From Paeniglutamicibacter sulfureus (GTDB lineage: Bacteria; Actinomycetota; Actinomycetes; Actinomycetales; Micrococcaceae), in the NCBI RefSeq assembly GCF_030512175.1, contig NZ_JAULBL010000002.1, positions 618,149 through 682,148 of the forward strand: a stretch of 64,000 nucleotides of DNA, given 5' to 3'. The position numbers were made by a program, and so were the translations under genes. The notes under the pieces were generated by a model. The model was not told the DNA's origin. It worked only from the letters and a program-made list of their open reading frames with translations, and did no database searches. Below, one piece after another: positions 33,329-42,430 of the stretch (the first letter of the stretch is position 1; every line of letters starts with the position of its first letter).

Positions 33329-34714
33329 CTAGCGCCAGGAAACCTCATTGATGAGTGCCTGGCCCTCGGCAACGTATCCGGCCATCTCCTCCGGGGGCAC
33401 CATGGAACCGCCGGTTGACCACACCACATGGGTCGCGTTGGCCAACGCCGCATCATCCAGCCCGAACGCGGCGCGGTACGTTTCGTCTTCGAGGATGCGC
33501 CACGGCCCGGCGAACCCGGCCGCTGCGGAAGGCTCCACGTCGATGCCCTCGGTGTCGTGCAACAGGCCGACGAACGCCTTCATGCGCTCGTCGGTGACGG
33601 TCACGTATCCGTCGATCAGCTGCTGCAGGTGCTCGCCGACCAGCCTCGAGGGGCGGCCCACTGCCAATCCGTCCGCGGCGGTGAGTCCGTCCAGGCCGAT
33701 GTCCGCCACGGAAATTGAATCGTGCAACCCGGTGCGCACGCCCAAGGACATGCAGGGAGAGTTCACCGGCTCGGCAAAGACGCAGTGCACCGCGTCCCCG
33801 AAGGACACCTTGAGCCCGAACGTCACTCCGCCCGGGCCGCCGCCCACCCCGCAGGGCAGGTGGACGATCAGCGGGTGCCGCTCATCGACCCTGACGCCCA
33901 AGGACGCCAGCTGCCCGGCCAGGCGGGCCCCGGCGACCGAGTAGCCGGCGAACAGGCTCAGCGAGGCCTCGTCGTCGACGAACCAGACGCTCGGATCCTC
34001 TTCGGCGGTGCGGCGCCCGGCGGCCACGGCGTCGGAGAAGTTGCCCGCGTGCTCCACGACGGTGACCCCGCGGGCGCGCAGCAGCTCCTTTTTCCAGGCC
34101 CGGGCGTCCATCGACATGTGCACGGTGGTGTTGAACCCCAGCTCCGAGGCGACGATGCCGATGGACAGGCCCAGGTTGCCGGTGGATCCCACGGCGATCC
34201 CGTGGCGCGAGAGCACCTCGCGCACCTCGGGCCGTTCCAGCACGCGGGCATCGTCCGTCCCGGCCATCAGGCCGGCGGCGATGGCGATGCGCTCGGCGAC
34301 CTCGAGCACCTCGTGGATGCCGCCGCGTGCCTTGATCGACCCGCTGACCGGCAACGAATCGTCGCGCTTGAGCCACAGCTTGCCCGGCAGCACGCGACCG
34401 AATCGGCTGCCCAGTTCCTCCTGCATGTCGGGGATGCCGACCAGCGGGGATTCGAGGATGCCGTGCGTAGCGCGGGTGTCAGGGAAATGCTCGGCGAACC
34501 AAGGGGCGAAGCGGCCGAACCGGAGCCGGGCGTCGTCCACGATGGCCGGGTCGATGCCCGAGGCGTCGATTCCCGCCGGGGTATCGGTCGGCTTGGCGGC
34601 GAACCAGGCGGTCTCCTCGGCCCGGGCCAGGGCCGCGACCACGGGGTCGGTAAGGAGTTGCTCGAGGTCGAAGGCTTGGTTCATTGTCGTGGGATTCTCC
34701 ATGTTTGCGGGCAT
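33329..34714 (-). CDS. dsdA: D-serine dehydratase
   Basis: This 461-residue protein is a PLP enzyme of the DsdA type, which converts D-serine to pyruvate and ammonia. Signatures are RDDSLPVSGSIKARGGIHEVLE, with the PLP-binding lysine in SIKARGG, GSTGNLGLSIGIVASELGF and the glycine loop PCGVGGGPGGV. The residue spacing matches the E. coli enzyme. Start choice is open: the ATG at 34714 follows GGGAAG, while ATGs at 34702 and 34684 are also in frame. It diverges from the alcohol dehydrogenase. No dsdC regulator or dsdX transporter is adjacent. Confidence 0.9.
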   Translation of the reverse strand: MPANMENPTTMNQAFDLEQLLTDPVVAALARAEETAWFAAKPTDTPAGIDASGIDPAIVDDARLRFGRFAPWFAEHFPDTRATHGILESPLVGIPDMQEELGSRFGRVLPGKLWLKRDDSLPVSGSIKARGGIHEVLEVAERIAIAAGLMAGTDDARVLERPEVREVLSRHGIAVGSTGNLGLSIGIVASELGFNTTVHMSMDARAWKKELLRARGVTVVEHAGNFSDAVAAGRRTAEEDPSVWFVDDEASLSLFAGYSVAGARLAGQLASLGVRVDERHPLIVHLPCGVGGGPGGVTFGLKVSFGDAVHCVFAEPVNSPCMSLGVRTGLHDSISVADIGLDGLTAADGLAVGRPSRLVGEHLQQLIDGYVTVTDERMKAFVGLLHDTEGIDVEPSAAAGFAGPWRILEDETYRAAFGLDDAALANATHVVWSTGGSMVPPEEMAGYVAEGQALINEVSWR

Positions 34715-34907
34715 TCTGCTTCCCAATGTAGGACACCGGATTGTCGGCGGCGAATCGGCGGCGGTCAGACCAGGCAGGAAGGATGTTCGTAATGCACCTC
34801 AGTGGCGGAGGGACGAACCGGTGGGAACGACCGTGGAATTCACGAGTGACAACCGTTAGCGTGAGTCCCGTGAAGAGTTTGCCCATCCAGCAGGAAGAAG
34901 GCACCAC

Positions 34908-35954
34908 ATGCGCGCGATAGTTTTCGAGGAATGGAAGCAGTTTCCGACGCTCAAGGAAGTCCGAAAGCCGGAACCTGGCCCGGGTGAGGTCTTGCTCAAG
35001 GTCGCAGGTGCCGGGGCATGCCATTCAGACGTGAGTATCTTCCAGGATTTCACGGCAGAGATGCCGGGCAACATGAAAGCGGGATTTACGCTCGGGCATG
35101 AAAACTCCGGATGGGTGGATTCAGTCGGAGAGGGTGTCAGCGGTGTCAACATCGGAGAAGCCTATTTGGTCTATGGTCCCGTTGGCTGTGGCCGGTGCAA
35201 GGCCTGCTCGCGTGGACAAGACACGTACTGTGAAAACGCCGCGACCAATCCGTACGCCGGGATCGGGCTGGGGCGTGATGGCGGCATGGCCGAGTATGTC
35301 GCGGTTCCGGCACGCAACTTGATCCCGCTGGGCGATGCCGATCCGATTGCCGCTGCACCGCTCGCGGACGCGGCCCTTACCCCCTATCACGCGATCAAGG
35401 GTGCGCTGCCGCACCTGAATGCGGGCGGACGATTTGCGTTGGTCGTGGGCCTGGGTGGACTGGGCCAGATCGCGGTGCAGATACTCAAGGCGCTCACCGG
35501 CGCCACCATCATCGCCACGGACATGAAGCCCGAAGCGATGGCCAAGGCCGAGGAGGCCGGGGCAATCACCGTTCCATCCGGACCCGACCAAGTCCGGAAG
35601 ATCCGAGAAATCACGGGCGGACGTGGGGTCGATGCGGCATTCGATTTCGTGGGTGTCACCCCCACGTTGGCGACCGCCACGGCTTCAATGGCGCAGGGCG
35701 GCAAGCTCGTCGTCGTCGGGATCGCCGGTGGCGTGCATGAGTGGAGCTTTTTCACCACTCCGTACGAGTCGGTCATTACCAACACCTACTGGGGAACCGT
35801 TGAGGAGCTCCACGAGGTTGTCGACATGTATCGGGCGGGCCAGATCACTCCGGAAATCGAGACGTACTCGTTGGAAGACGGACTGGAGGCCTACCGGAAA
35901 ATGGTGGCGGGCAAGCTGAACGCCCGGGCGGTCATCGTTCCGCACCAGGCCTAA
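34908..35954 (+). CDS. Zinc-dependent alcohol dehydrogenase
   Basis: The 348-residue medium-chain dehydrogenase has the catalytic zinc residues in GACHSDVSIF and LGHENSG, four structural-zinc cysteines in CGRCKACSRGQDTYC, and the NAD-binding VVGLGGLGQIAVQILK. It oxidises an alcohol or reduces an aldehyde with NAD(P). Sequence places it near aryl-alcohol and phenylacetaldehyde-type actinobacterial enzymes, but the substrate is not certain. AGAAGG precedes the ATG. It ends at a long palindromic terminator. Confidence 0.87.
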   Translation: MRAIVFEEWKQFPTLKEVRKPEPGPGEVLLKVAGAGACHSDVSIFQDFTAEMPGNMKAGFTLGHENSGWVDSVGEGVSGVNIGEAYLVYGPVGCGRCKACSRGQDTYCENAATNPYAGIGLGRDGGMAEYVAVPARNLIPLGDADPIAAAPLADAALTPYHAIKGALPHLNAGGRFALVVGLGGLGQIAVQILKALTGATIIATDMKPEAMAKAEEAGAITVPSGPDQVRKIREITGGRGVDAAFDFVGVTPTLATATASMAQGGKLVVVGIAGGVHEWSFFTTPYESVITNTYWGTVEELHEVVDMYRAGQITPEIETYSLEDGLEAYRKMVAGKLNARAVIVPHQA

Positions 35955-35961
35955 CGAATCG

Positions 35962-35999
35962 ATGCCCCGTCGCCGCTTGCGCAAGCGGCGACGGGGCAT
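35962..35999. terminator. 38-bp perfect palindromic terminator
   Basis: 35962-35980 and 35981-35999 are exact reverse complements, so both strands fold into the same hairpin. It lies between the convergent stops of the alcohol dehydrogenase (35954) and the CitE-like gene (36003), which it nearly abuts. It should stop transcription from either side. Confidence 0.9.
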
Positions 36000-36002
36000 T
36001 CG

Positions 36003-36827
36003 TCATGGGGTCGTCGTCGTTGGTGCATGCCGCGCCAACGTGGCTCGGGCATGGCGCAGCAGCGGCTCGTCGACCATTTGCCCCTCGAAGGTGAACACGC
36101 CGGCGGATTTCTCCGCCGCCGCCAGGACGTTTTTGGCCCTGTCGACCTGCTCGGTGGTGGGAATGAAGGCCTGGCGGATTAACGGCATCTGGCCGGGATG
36201 GATCGAGGCCTTCGCCCCGAAGCCCGAGGCCGCCGCGTCAACGGACTCGCCCAGCAAACCCGCGTGGTCGTCGATGTCGATGTAGACCGAATCAATGGCA
36301 ACCTTGCCATAGGCTCCGGCTGCCAACAGGACCTGGGACCTGGCATGCCTGACCACATCCCGGTACGTGCCCGACTCCCTGCGGGAAGACGATCCTCCCA
36401 AGGAGGCGACCAGATCCTCGGCACCCCACATCATGGCCACAACGTTGCGAGTGCCGGCAATGACCTGGGCGTTGAGGATGCCCAGCGCGGTCTCGCACAG
36501 CGCCACGACCGCGTAGGCGGACAGCCGGGACAGGTCCTCGGGCCCCTCGGTCTTGGCGAGCATGATGGTGCGGTAATCGGTGGAGGACAGGGCCCGCAAG
36601 TCCGCGCTGAAGTCAGCGGTGCCCACCGGGTTCACTCGGACGATGGTGCGCTCCGGATCCAAGGGATTGTCCACCAGTGCCTGGCGGGCAGCCGACTTGT
36701 TCTCCGGTGCCACCGCGTCCTCCAGATCGAGGATCACCGCGTCGGCGCGTTCGAGCGCCTTGGCATATCGATCGGGGCGGTCCGCAGGGCAGAACAGGAT
36801 TGCGGGTCCCATGGTGAAGATGCTCAT
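36003..36827 (-). CDS. CitE/HpcH-family CoA ester lyase
   Basis: The 274-residue protein is a HpcH/HpaI-citrate lyase beta-like aldolase: ILFCPADRPDRYAKALERADAVILDLEDAVAPENKSAAR with metal-binding ED, RVNPVGT and IDSVYIDIDD. Such enzymes cleave citramalyl-, malyl- or related hydroxyacyl-CoA. Its start overlaps the stop of the carboxylase alpha subunit by 4 bases (ATGA), so it is part of that operon. It may act on hydroxyacyl-CoA intermediates of leucine or isovalerate breakdown, where a true HMG-CoA lyase would be expected; that is inference. Confidence 0.85.
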   Translation of the reverse strand: MSIFTMGPAILFCPADRPDRYAKALERADAVILDLEDAVAPENKSAARQALVDNPLDPERTIVRVNPVGTADFSADLRALSSTDYRTIMLAKTEGPEDLSRLSAYAVVALCETALGILNAQVIAGTRNVVAMMWGAEDLVASLGGSSSRRESGTYRDVVRHARSQVLLAAGAYGKVAIDSVYIDIDDHAGLLGESVDAAASGFGAKASIHPGQMPLIRQAFIPTTEQVDRAKNVLAAAEKSAGVFTFEGQMVDEPLLRHARATLARHAPTTTTP

Positions 36828-38860
36828 GGTGCTTCGTCCTCGGTGTCGTAGGTGAGTGTTGCGACAATTTGGTTGGCCTTGACCAGGTCACCGACCCGCA
36901 AACGTCCCATCTGTACGGTACCCGTCCCGGGGGCCCTCATGGGGTGTTCCATCTTCATGGCCTCGATTGTCACCAAGATCTCACCGGCTTCGACCCATTG
37001 CCCGTCGCTCACTCCCACCGCGATCACGGTGCCGGGCATGGGGGAGCGGACATCGGGCGAGGCCTCGCCGGCAACATGGTCGCGGTTGGCCAGTTCCCGG
37101 CGCAGCAGTTCGTGCCGGTCGGGGAATCTCACGGAGGCAACCCAGCCGTCGTGGCTGAGCCACAGGGTGGATTCGTCGCCAAATGCCGTTGCAGGATGTT
37201 GTTGAATCCCATCGACGGCAACCGAACCTCCGGGCAGGAACGCGACGTCGAAGTCCCTGCCGTCCATGGTGAACGTGCGTCCTGCTGCGGTGGGAACCGA
37301 CGAGAGGGTGCGAATCCCGTCGTTCACCTCGAGGGTGGTGGCCAGCGCCGCGGGGGTTCCCGTCCTCCAGGAGTCCCGCGCGTGCCAGGTGCCACCTCGG
37401 CCCGGGTGCCGCGTCATCTCCAGTGCCGCCGCGAAAACAATTTCGGTGTCGGTGACGGCGCGGAACGCCATGGATGGCATCTTGCGTTCGATCAGCGTGG
37501 TGTCGAGGTTTCCCTCGCGCACGTCGGTGTCCTCCAGCAGCAGACGCAGGTATTCGATGTTGGTCAGCACCCCCAGGATCTCGGTGTGCCCGAGGGCGGC
37601 ATCCAGCCGGCCCAGCGCAGCGTCCCGATCGGCGCCCCACGCAATGACCTTGGCCAGCATCGGGTCGTAGTGCGGGGAGATCTCCAAGCCCTCGGTCAGC
37701 GAGGAATCCACGCGCACATGTTCCCCTGCCGGTTCGCGCACTGCCAGCAACCGTCCGGTGGAGGGCATGAAGTCGTGGGCCGGATCCTCGGCATAGACGC
37801 GTGCCTCGATGGCGTGCCCGTGCAGGGACACCTGCTCCTGGGTGAAGCCCAGCGGCAGGCCAGCGGCGATGCGCACCTGTGCCTCGACCAGGTCGATGCG
37901 CTCGCCGTCCACCCGGGCAACTTCTTCGGTGACGGGGTGCTCGACCTGAAGGCGGGTATTCATTTCCATGAAGAAGAATTCGCCCGGTGCCTCGTCCGAA
38001 ACCAGGAACTCCACGGTCCCGGCACCCACGTAGTTCACCGAGGCGGCGGCGGCCACGGCCGCCGCACCGATCTCCTCGCGGATGCGCGCCCCCTCCGGGT
38101 GGTTCGCCAGCAGCGGGGAAGGTGCCTCCTCGATGACCTTCTGGTGGCGGCGTTGCAGGGAACATTCGCGCTCGCCCAGGTGCACGGTGTTCCCCTGGGT
38201 ATCGGCCAGGATCTGGACCTCGATGTGCCGCGGGCTGCGCACCAGGCGTTCAAGGAAAAGCGTGTCGTCGCCGAAGGAGCTCAATGCGGTGCGCCGGGCG
38301 CTGGCCAGCGCCTCCGGCAGCTTGTCCGCGGAATTCACGGCGACCATGCCCTTGCCGCCGCCTCCCGCGGAGGGCTTGATCAGCACCGGGAAGCCAATCT
38401 CGGATGCCGCGTCGATGAGTTCCTCGTCGCTGAGCTCGGGCTCGGCAATGCCGGGGGTCACCGGCACGTCGTGGGCAGAGACATGGTTCTTGGAGCGGAT
38501 CTTGTCACCCATGAGCAACAGCGCATCCACCCCGGGTCCGATGAAGGTGATGCCGGCATCCTTGCATGCCCGGGCAAACTCGACGTTTTCCGAGAGGAAC
38601 CCGTAGCCCGGGTGCACCGCCTGGGCACCCGAGGCTCGGCAGGCGGCAATGACGTTGCCGATGTTCAGGTAGCTTTCGGCGGCAGGGGAGCCGCCCACGT
38701 GGATGGCAACGTCGGCCTCGCGCACATGCAGCGACCGGGCATCCGCATCGGAGTAGACGGCAACGGACCTGATGCCCATGCGCCGGAGAGTGCGGATCAC
38801 CCGGACGGCGATCTCGCCGCGGTTGGCAACCAATACCGTGTCAAAGAGTTTCGTGGTCAT
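36824..38860 (-). CDS. liuD: Acyl-CoA carboxylase alpha subunit, probably methylcrotonyl-CoA carboxylase
   Basis: The 678-residue protein has the biotin carboxylase domain (VLVANRGEIAVRVIRTLRRMG, ATP-grasp KPSAGGGGKGM, EMNTRLQVEHPVTEE) over residues 1-450 and a C-terminal biotin carrier domain with biotinyl Lys636 in EAMKMEHPM. With the beta subunit encoded upstream it carboxylates 3-methylcrotonyl-CoA in leucine degradation. The ATG at 38860 is chosen as the start of the biotin carboxylase fold; it lies 7 bases after the beta-subunit stop. Geranyl- or propionyl-CoA specificity cannot be ruled out from this subunit alone. Confidence 0.88.
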   Translation of the reverse strand: MTTKLFDTVLVANRGEIAVRVIRTLRRMGIRSVAVYSDADARSLHVREADVAIHVGGSPAAESYLNIGNVIAACRASGAQAVHPGYGFLSENVEFARACKDAGITFIGPGVDALLLMGDKIRSKNHVSAHDVPVTPGIAEPELSDEELIDAASEIGFPVLIKPSAGGGGKGMVAVNSADKLPEALASARRTALSSFGDDTLFLERLVRSPRHIEVQILADTQGNTVHLGERECSLQRRHQKVIEEAPSPLLANHPEGARIREEIGAAAVAAAASVNYVGAGTVEFLVSDEAPGEFFFMEMNTRLQVEHPVTEEVARVDGERIDLVEAQVRIAAGLPLGFTQEQVSLHGHAIEARVYAEDPAHDFMPSTGRLLAVREPAGEHVRVDSSLTEGLEISPHYDPMLAKVIAWGADRDAALGRLDAALGHTEILGVLTNIEYLRLLLEDTDVREGNLDTTLIERKMPSMAFRAVTDTEIVFAAALEMTRHPGRGGTWHARDSWRTGTPAALATTLEVNDGIRTLSSVPTAAGRTFTMDGRDFDVAFLPGGSVAVDGIQQHPATAFGDESTLWLSHDGWVASVRFPDRHELLRRELANRDHVAGEASPDVRSPMPGTVIAVGVSDGQWVEAGEILVTIEAMKMEHPMRAPGTGTVQMGRLRVGDLVKANQIVATLTYDTEDEAP

Positions 38861-38867
38861 GTGCGCA

Positions 38868-40478
38868 TCACATCCTGAAGAGGCCGAAGGAGGTTTCGGG
38901 CAAGGGTTGGGTGGCACAGACATCCAGTGCCATGCCAAGGATGCGCCGGGTGTCCACAGGATCGATGACCCCGTCGTCCCAGAGCCGGGCGGTGGAGTAG
39001 TAGGGGTTTCCCTGGTCCTCGTACTGTTGCTTCAGGGGTGCCTTGAACGCGTTCTCTTCCTCGATGCTCCACGTGGAACCGGCGGCCTCGATCCCGTCGC
39101 GTTTCACTGTCGCAAGCACCGAGGACGCCTGGTTGCCGCCCATGACGGAGATGCGCGCGGCCGGCCACATCCACAAAAAACGCGGGGAGTAGGCCCGTCC
39201 GCACATCGAGTAGTTGCCGGCACCGAAGGACCCTCCGATGATGACGGTGAGCTTGGGGACCCGCGCGGTGGCGACCGCGGTGACCATCTTGGCGCCGTGC
39301 TTGGCAATGCCGCCGGCCTCGTAGTCGCGGCCCACCATGAACCCGGAGAGGTTCTGCAGGAATACCAGCGGAATGCCGCGCTGGTCGCAGAGCTCGATGA
39401 AGTGGGCGCCCTTGAGTGCGGACTCGGAGAAGAGCACACCGTTGTTGGCAACCACGCCCACACGATGGCCGTGGATGCGGGCGAACCCGGTGACCAGCGT
39501 GGTTCCGTAGTTGGCCTTGAATTCGTGGAATGCGCTGCCGTCAACGATCCGGGCAATGACCTCGCGCACATCGTAGGTGGCGTTCACGTCGGTGGGTACG
39601 GCGCCGTAGATTTCTGCCGGGTCCGCGATCGGAGCAGCGACCTCGGGGATGACATCCCATACCGGCTCGGGGGTGCGCGGCAGCGTTTCGATGATGTTGC
39701 GCACGATGGAGATGGCGTGGGCGTCGTTCTCGGCCAGGTGGTCGACCACGCCCGAGGTCCTGGCGTGAAGGTCCCCGCCGCCGAGCTCCTCGGCCGTGAC
39801 GACTTCGCCGATCGCTGCCTTCACCAAGGGAGGACCACCCAGGAAGATGGTCCCCTGGTTGCGGACAATGACTGTCTCATCGCTCATGGCCGGGACGTAG
39901 GCGCCTCCCGCAGTGCAGGATCCGAGCACCGCGGCGATCTGCGGGATCTTGCGTGCCGAGAGGTTGGCCTGGTTATAGAAGATGCGGCCGAAATGTTCGC
40001 GGTCGGGAAAGACCTCGTCCTGCATGGGCAAGAAGGCACCGCCGGAGTCCACCAGATAGACGCAGGGAAGCCCGTTTTCCAGGGCGATTTCCTGGGCACG
40101 AAGGTGCTTTTTCACCGTGATGGGGAAGTATGTCCCGCCCTTGACGGTGGCGTCGTTGCAGACAATCATCACGTAGCGGTCATGGACCAAGCCGATGCCC
40201 GTGATCAGTCCGGCGCCCGGGCTACCGCCCTCGTACATGTCCTCCGCGGCCAGCGGTGCGATTTCCAGGAAGGGCGAACCGACATCCAAGAGTGCCTGGA
40301 CGCGGTCGCGGGGCAGCAGCTTGCCGCGGTCCACGTGGCGTTGCCGGGTCTTCTCCGAACCACCCTTGGCAGCGGTGGCCAGGCGTTGGCGAAGTTCGGA
40401 AACCAGCGCTTCCTGTTCGGTGGCGTTCTTGAGGAAGGCGGGGGCGGTCGTATCAATCGTGCTGGACAGTATTTCCAT
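38868..40478 (-). CDS. liuB: Acyl-CoA carboxylase beta subunit, methylcrotonyl-CoA carboxylase type
   Basis: The 536-residue carboxyltransferase has [29 protein letters not shown] and [16 protein letters not shown], features shared with methylcrotonyl-CoA carboxylase beta subunits (MccB/LiuB) rather than propionyl-CoA carboxylases. The second half has [27 protein letters not shown] and [18 protein letters not shown]. It moves the carboxyl group from biotin to 3-methylcrotonyl-CoA. It is the second gene of the tetR-liuB-liuD-citE unit. Confidence 0.9.
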   Translation of the reverse strand: MEILSSTIDTTAPAFLKNATEQEALVSELRQRLATAAKGGSEKTRQRHVDRGKLLPRDRVQALLDVGSPFLEIAPLAAEDMYEGGSPGAGLITGIGLVHDRYVMIVCNDATVKGGTYFPITVKKHLRAQEIALENGLPCVYLVDSGGAFLPMQDEVFPDREHFGRIFYNQANLSARKIPQIAAVLGSCTAGGAYVPAMSDETVIVRNQGTIFLGGPPLVKAAIGEVVTAEELGGGDLHARTSGVVDHLAENDAHAISIVRNIIETLPRTPEPVWDVIPEVAAPIADPAEIYGAVPTDVNATYDVREVIARIVDGSAFHEFKANYGTTLVTGFARIHGHRVGVVANNGVLFSESALKGAHFIELCDQRGIPLVFLQNLSGFMVGRDYEAGGIAKHGAKMVTAVATARVPKLTVIIGGSFGAGNYSMCGRAYSPRFLWMWPAARISVMGGNQASSVLATVKRDGIEAAGSTWSIEEENAFKAPLKQQYEDQGNPYYSTARLWDDGVIDPVDTRRILGMALDVCATQPLPETSFGLFRM

Positions 40479-40519
40479 GGATACTCTTTCCTCTCGCGAT
40501 GTCTTGGCGGCGCATGGCC

Positions 40520-41173
40520 CTAACCGGAAAATGTGACCGAAATTCCGGTCGGCTCGCTGGCCACAACGACAGGCGGGCGAATGTAGTCGATACCATCGAG
40601 CATGGTTTGGTTTGCCGAGAGGATCTTGCAGGCCATGGCCACGAAATTGTGTTGAACCTCGATCAGCGTCAGCCGACCGTCGGGCCGGTACCAGTGGGCC
40701 ACACCGGTTCCCATTTCCATCAGGGCAAGGCGCGCCATGGTGGCGTCATCGGTGGAGAAATCGCCGACGCGGATCCCTCGCTCGACGACCTGCGCAAAGA
40801 GCGATTCGTAGTCATCGCGCAACTTCTGCATGGCGGTGCGGTTATCGGGTGAGAGCGCGCGCATCTCGTATTCGGCCACCCGTGCGGTCAGCGGATTGGT
40901 GGCGGTGAAGCCAACATGCGACGAAACCAGGGCCGCCAATTGGATGGTCGGCTCGGCGCTGATGCGCATTGCCGCCGCTCCGGAGGTGATCATCTCGTCA
41001 AGGCAGCTGCGCATCACCTGAACCAGCAGTTCTTCCTTGCTGCCTGCATAGTGGTAAATCGTGGCGGAGTTGATGCCAGCGGCCCCGCCCAGCTCTCGGA
41101 TCCCGGTCGCGGCGAACCCCTGCCGGGCAAAGAGCAGTACGGCAGCCTGCTGTACCTTGCCGATGTTCACCAT
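40520..41173 (-). CDS. TetR-family regulator of the carboxylase operon
   Basis: The 217-residue protein begins with a TetR helix-turn-helix ([29 protein letters not shown]) and a helical ligand domain. It is the first gene of the unit running through liuB, liuD and the citE-like gene, with 41 bases to liuB. Two palindromes upstream are likely operators. The ATG at 41173 gives the usual TetR start; an in-frame start at 41206 would lie in the promoter. Release by an acyl-CoA is likely by analogy with other branched-chain acid regulators. Confidence 0.87.
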   Translation of the reverse strand: MVNIGKVQQAAVLLFARQGFAATGIRELGGAAGINSATIYHYAGSKEELLVQVMRSCLDEMITSGAAAMRISAEPTIQLAALVSSHVGFTATNPLTARVAEYEMRALSPDNRTAMQKLRDDYESLFAQVVERGIRVGDFSTDDATMARLALMEMGTGVAHWYRPDGRLTLIEVQHNFVAMACKILSANQTMLDGIDYIRPPVVVASEPTGISVTFSG

Positions 41174-41187
41174 GGACCCCGCTGCCG

Positions 41188-41193
41188 AGTATA
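41188..41193 (-). promoter_or_regulatory. Probable -10 element of the tetR-liuBD operon
   Basis: On the minus strand TATACT lies 15 bases upstream of the tetR ATG. The operator at 41203-41218 covers the matching -35 area. Confidence 0.45.
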
Positions 41194-41202
41194 AAAACAG
41201 AA

Positions 41203-41218
41203 CCAATCAATCGATTGG
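41203..41218. promoter_or_regulatory. TetR-type operator, proximal copy
   Basis: CCAATC-AATC-GATTGG is an inverted repeat with perfect 6-bp arms, 30 bases upstream of the tetR start. It matches the distal copy in its AATC/GATT arms. Confidence 0.6.
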
Positions 41219-41257
41219 CTTCATGACTCCAGCAAACACTGTGATACGGGTCACTGT

Positions 41258-41271
41258 CAATCAATTGATTG
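41258..41271. promoter_or_regulatory. TetR-type operator, distal copy
   Basis: CAATCAATTGATTG is a perfect 14-bp palindrome about 54 bases from the centre of the proximal copy. On the minus strand it merges into TTGACA, a further candidate -35. Confidence 0.6.
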
Positions 41272-41391
41272 GGAAACGTTGGTGCATGGCTGGCGCTGCA
41301 GGTTGCCCGGGTGCGCAACCCTGGTCTCGCCCGGGAGCTGGGCGGCGATACGCACAACGCGAAACCGCCCGCCACCGCCACAGATCCGCGG

Positions 41392-42339
41392 CTACGGCGC
41401 GGTAATGACCTGGCCGGCGTAGGACAGCCCGCCACCGAAGGCGAAGAGCAGGATCGGGGTGCCCGAGGGCAACGGCTGATCCGCCATCATTTTGGACAGT
41501 GCCAAAGGCACCGAGGCAGCCGAGGTATTTCCCGAATACACCACGTCGGTGGCGACGATTGCGTTGGGGGCACCGATCTTCGCGGCCAGCGGCTCGATGA
41601 TGCGCAGGTTGGCCTGGTGCAGCACGATCGCCCCGATTTCTTCGGGGTCCAGCCCGGCGCGTTCGATGACCTTTGCGGCGATCGCCGGCAGTTGGGTCAC
41701 GGCCCAGCGGTAGACACTCTGGCCGTTCTGGACGAACTTGCCGTTGTTGGATTCCTCGATGCGTATCGCATCGGACACCGAGGGCACCGAGCCCCACAGC
41801 ACTGGGGAGATCCCCGATTCCGCGGAGGCCGTGACCACCATGGCTCCGGCACCGTCGGCGGTGAGCACGCAGGTGGTGCGGTCGGTGAAGTCGGTCGCGT
41901 CGGTGAACTTCTCCGAGCCGATGACCAGCGCGTTGGTGACGCTGCCGGCGGCGATGGCGTGCTGGGCCAGTGCGAGTGCGTGGCAAAAGCCGGAGCAGAC
42001 CGTGTTCACGTCGATGGTTGCAGGTCCCTGGTCCATGCCCAGCGCGTTGGCCACGCGGGCGGCCATGTTCGGGGAGCGGTCCCGCTCGGTGCAGGTGGCC
42101 ACGATGACCAGGTCAATTTGTGTGGCGTCGAGGTCCTCGGCATTGGCAAGGGCCATGCGACCGGCCTCGGCGGCCATGGAGTCCACGGTGTCGGATTCCC
42201 CTGCCCAGCGGCGTTCCTTGATGCCGGTGCGGCGGGTGATCCACTCGTCGCTGGTGTCCACCAGCTTTTCCAGTTCCGCGTTCGGCACGATGCGCCCGGG
42301 CTGGTAGTGGCCGAAGGAAACAACTCTGCTGGCGGTCAA
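41392..42339 (-). CDS. 3-oxoacyl-ACP synthase III-like protein (FabH family)
   Basis: The 315-residue protein is a ketoacyl synthase III with the full Cys-His-Asn triad: Cys in NTVCSGFCHAL, His in VLHQANLRI, Asn in VYSGNTSAAS. FabH starts fatty acid chains by condensing an acyl-CoA with malonyl-ACP. No acyl carrier protein, FabD or FabF gene lies nearby, so it may instead make a specialised acyl product. I chose the TTG at 42339 (MTASRVVSFGHYQPG) because AGGAG lies 8 bases upstream; an ATG at 42414 lacks a ribosome site and would add 25 residues of poor character. Confidence 0.85.
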   Translation of the reverse strand: MTASRVVSFGHYQPGRIVPNAELEKLVDTSDEWITRRTGIKERRWAGESDTVDSMAAEAGRMALANAEDLDATQIDLVIVATCTERDRSPNMAARVANALGMDQGPATIDVNTVCSGFCHALALAQHAIAAGSVTNALVIGSEKFTDATDFTDRTTCVLTADGAGAMVVTASAESGISPVLWGSVPSVSDAIRIEESNNGKFVQNGQSVYRWAVTQLPAIAAKVIERAGLDPEEIGAIVLHQANLRIIEPLAAKIGAPNAIVATDVVYSGNTSAASVPLALSKMMADQPLPSGTPILLFAFGGGLSYAGQVITAP

Positions 42340-42430
42340 GGGGTCGGCTCCTGCTTGCGGGAATGATCTCGCCTGCAAGGGTACTGCCTGGGGTGGTGTG
42401 CCGGTTATTTGCATGACGAGGGGCAGGCCG

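Noticed and set aside
36869-38878. A long plus-strand frame opposite the carboxylase alpha subunit
   Set aside because: It is a shadow of the biotin carboxylase gene, whose motifs are unmistakable on the minus strand.
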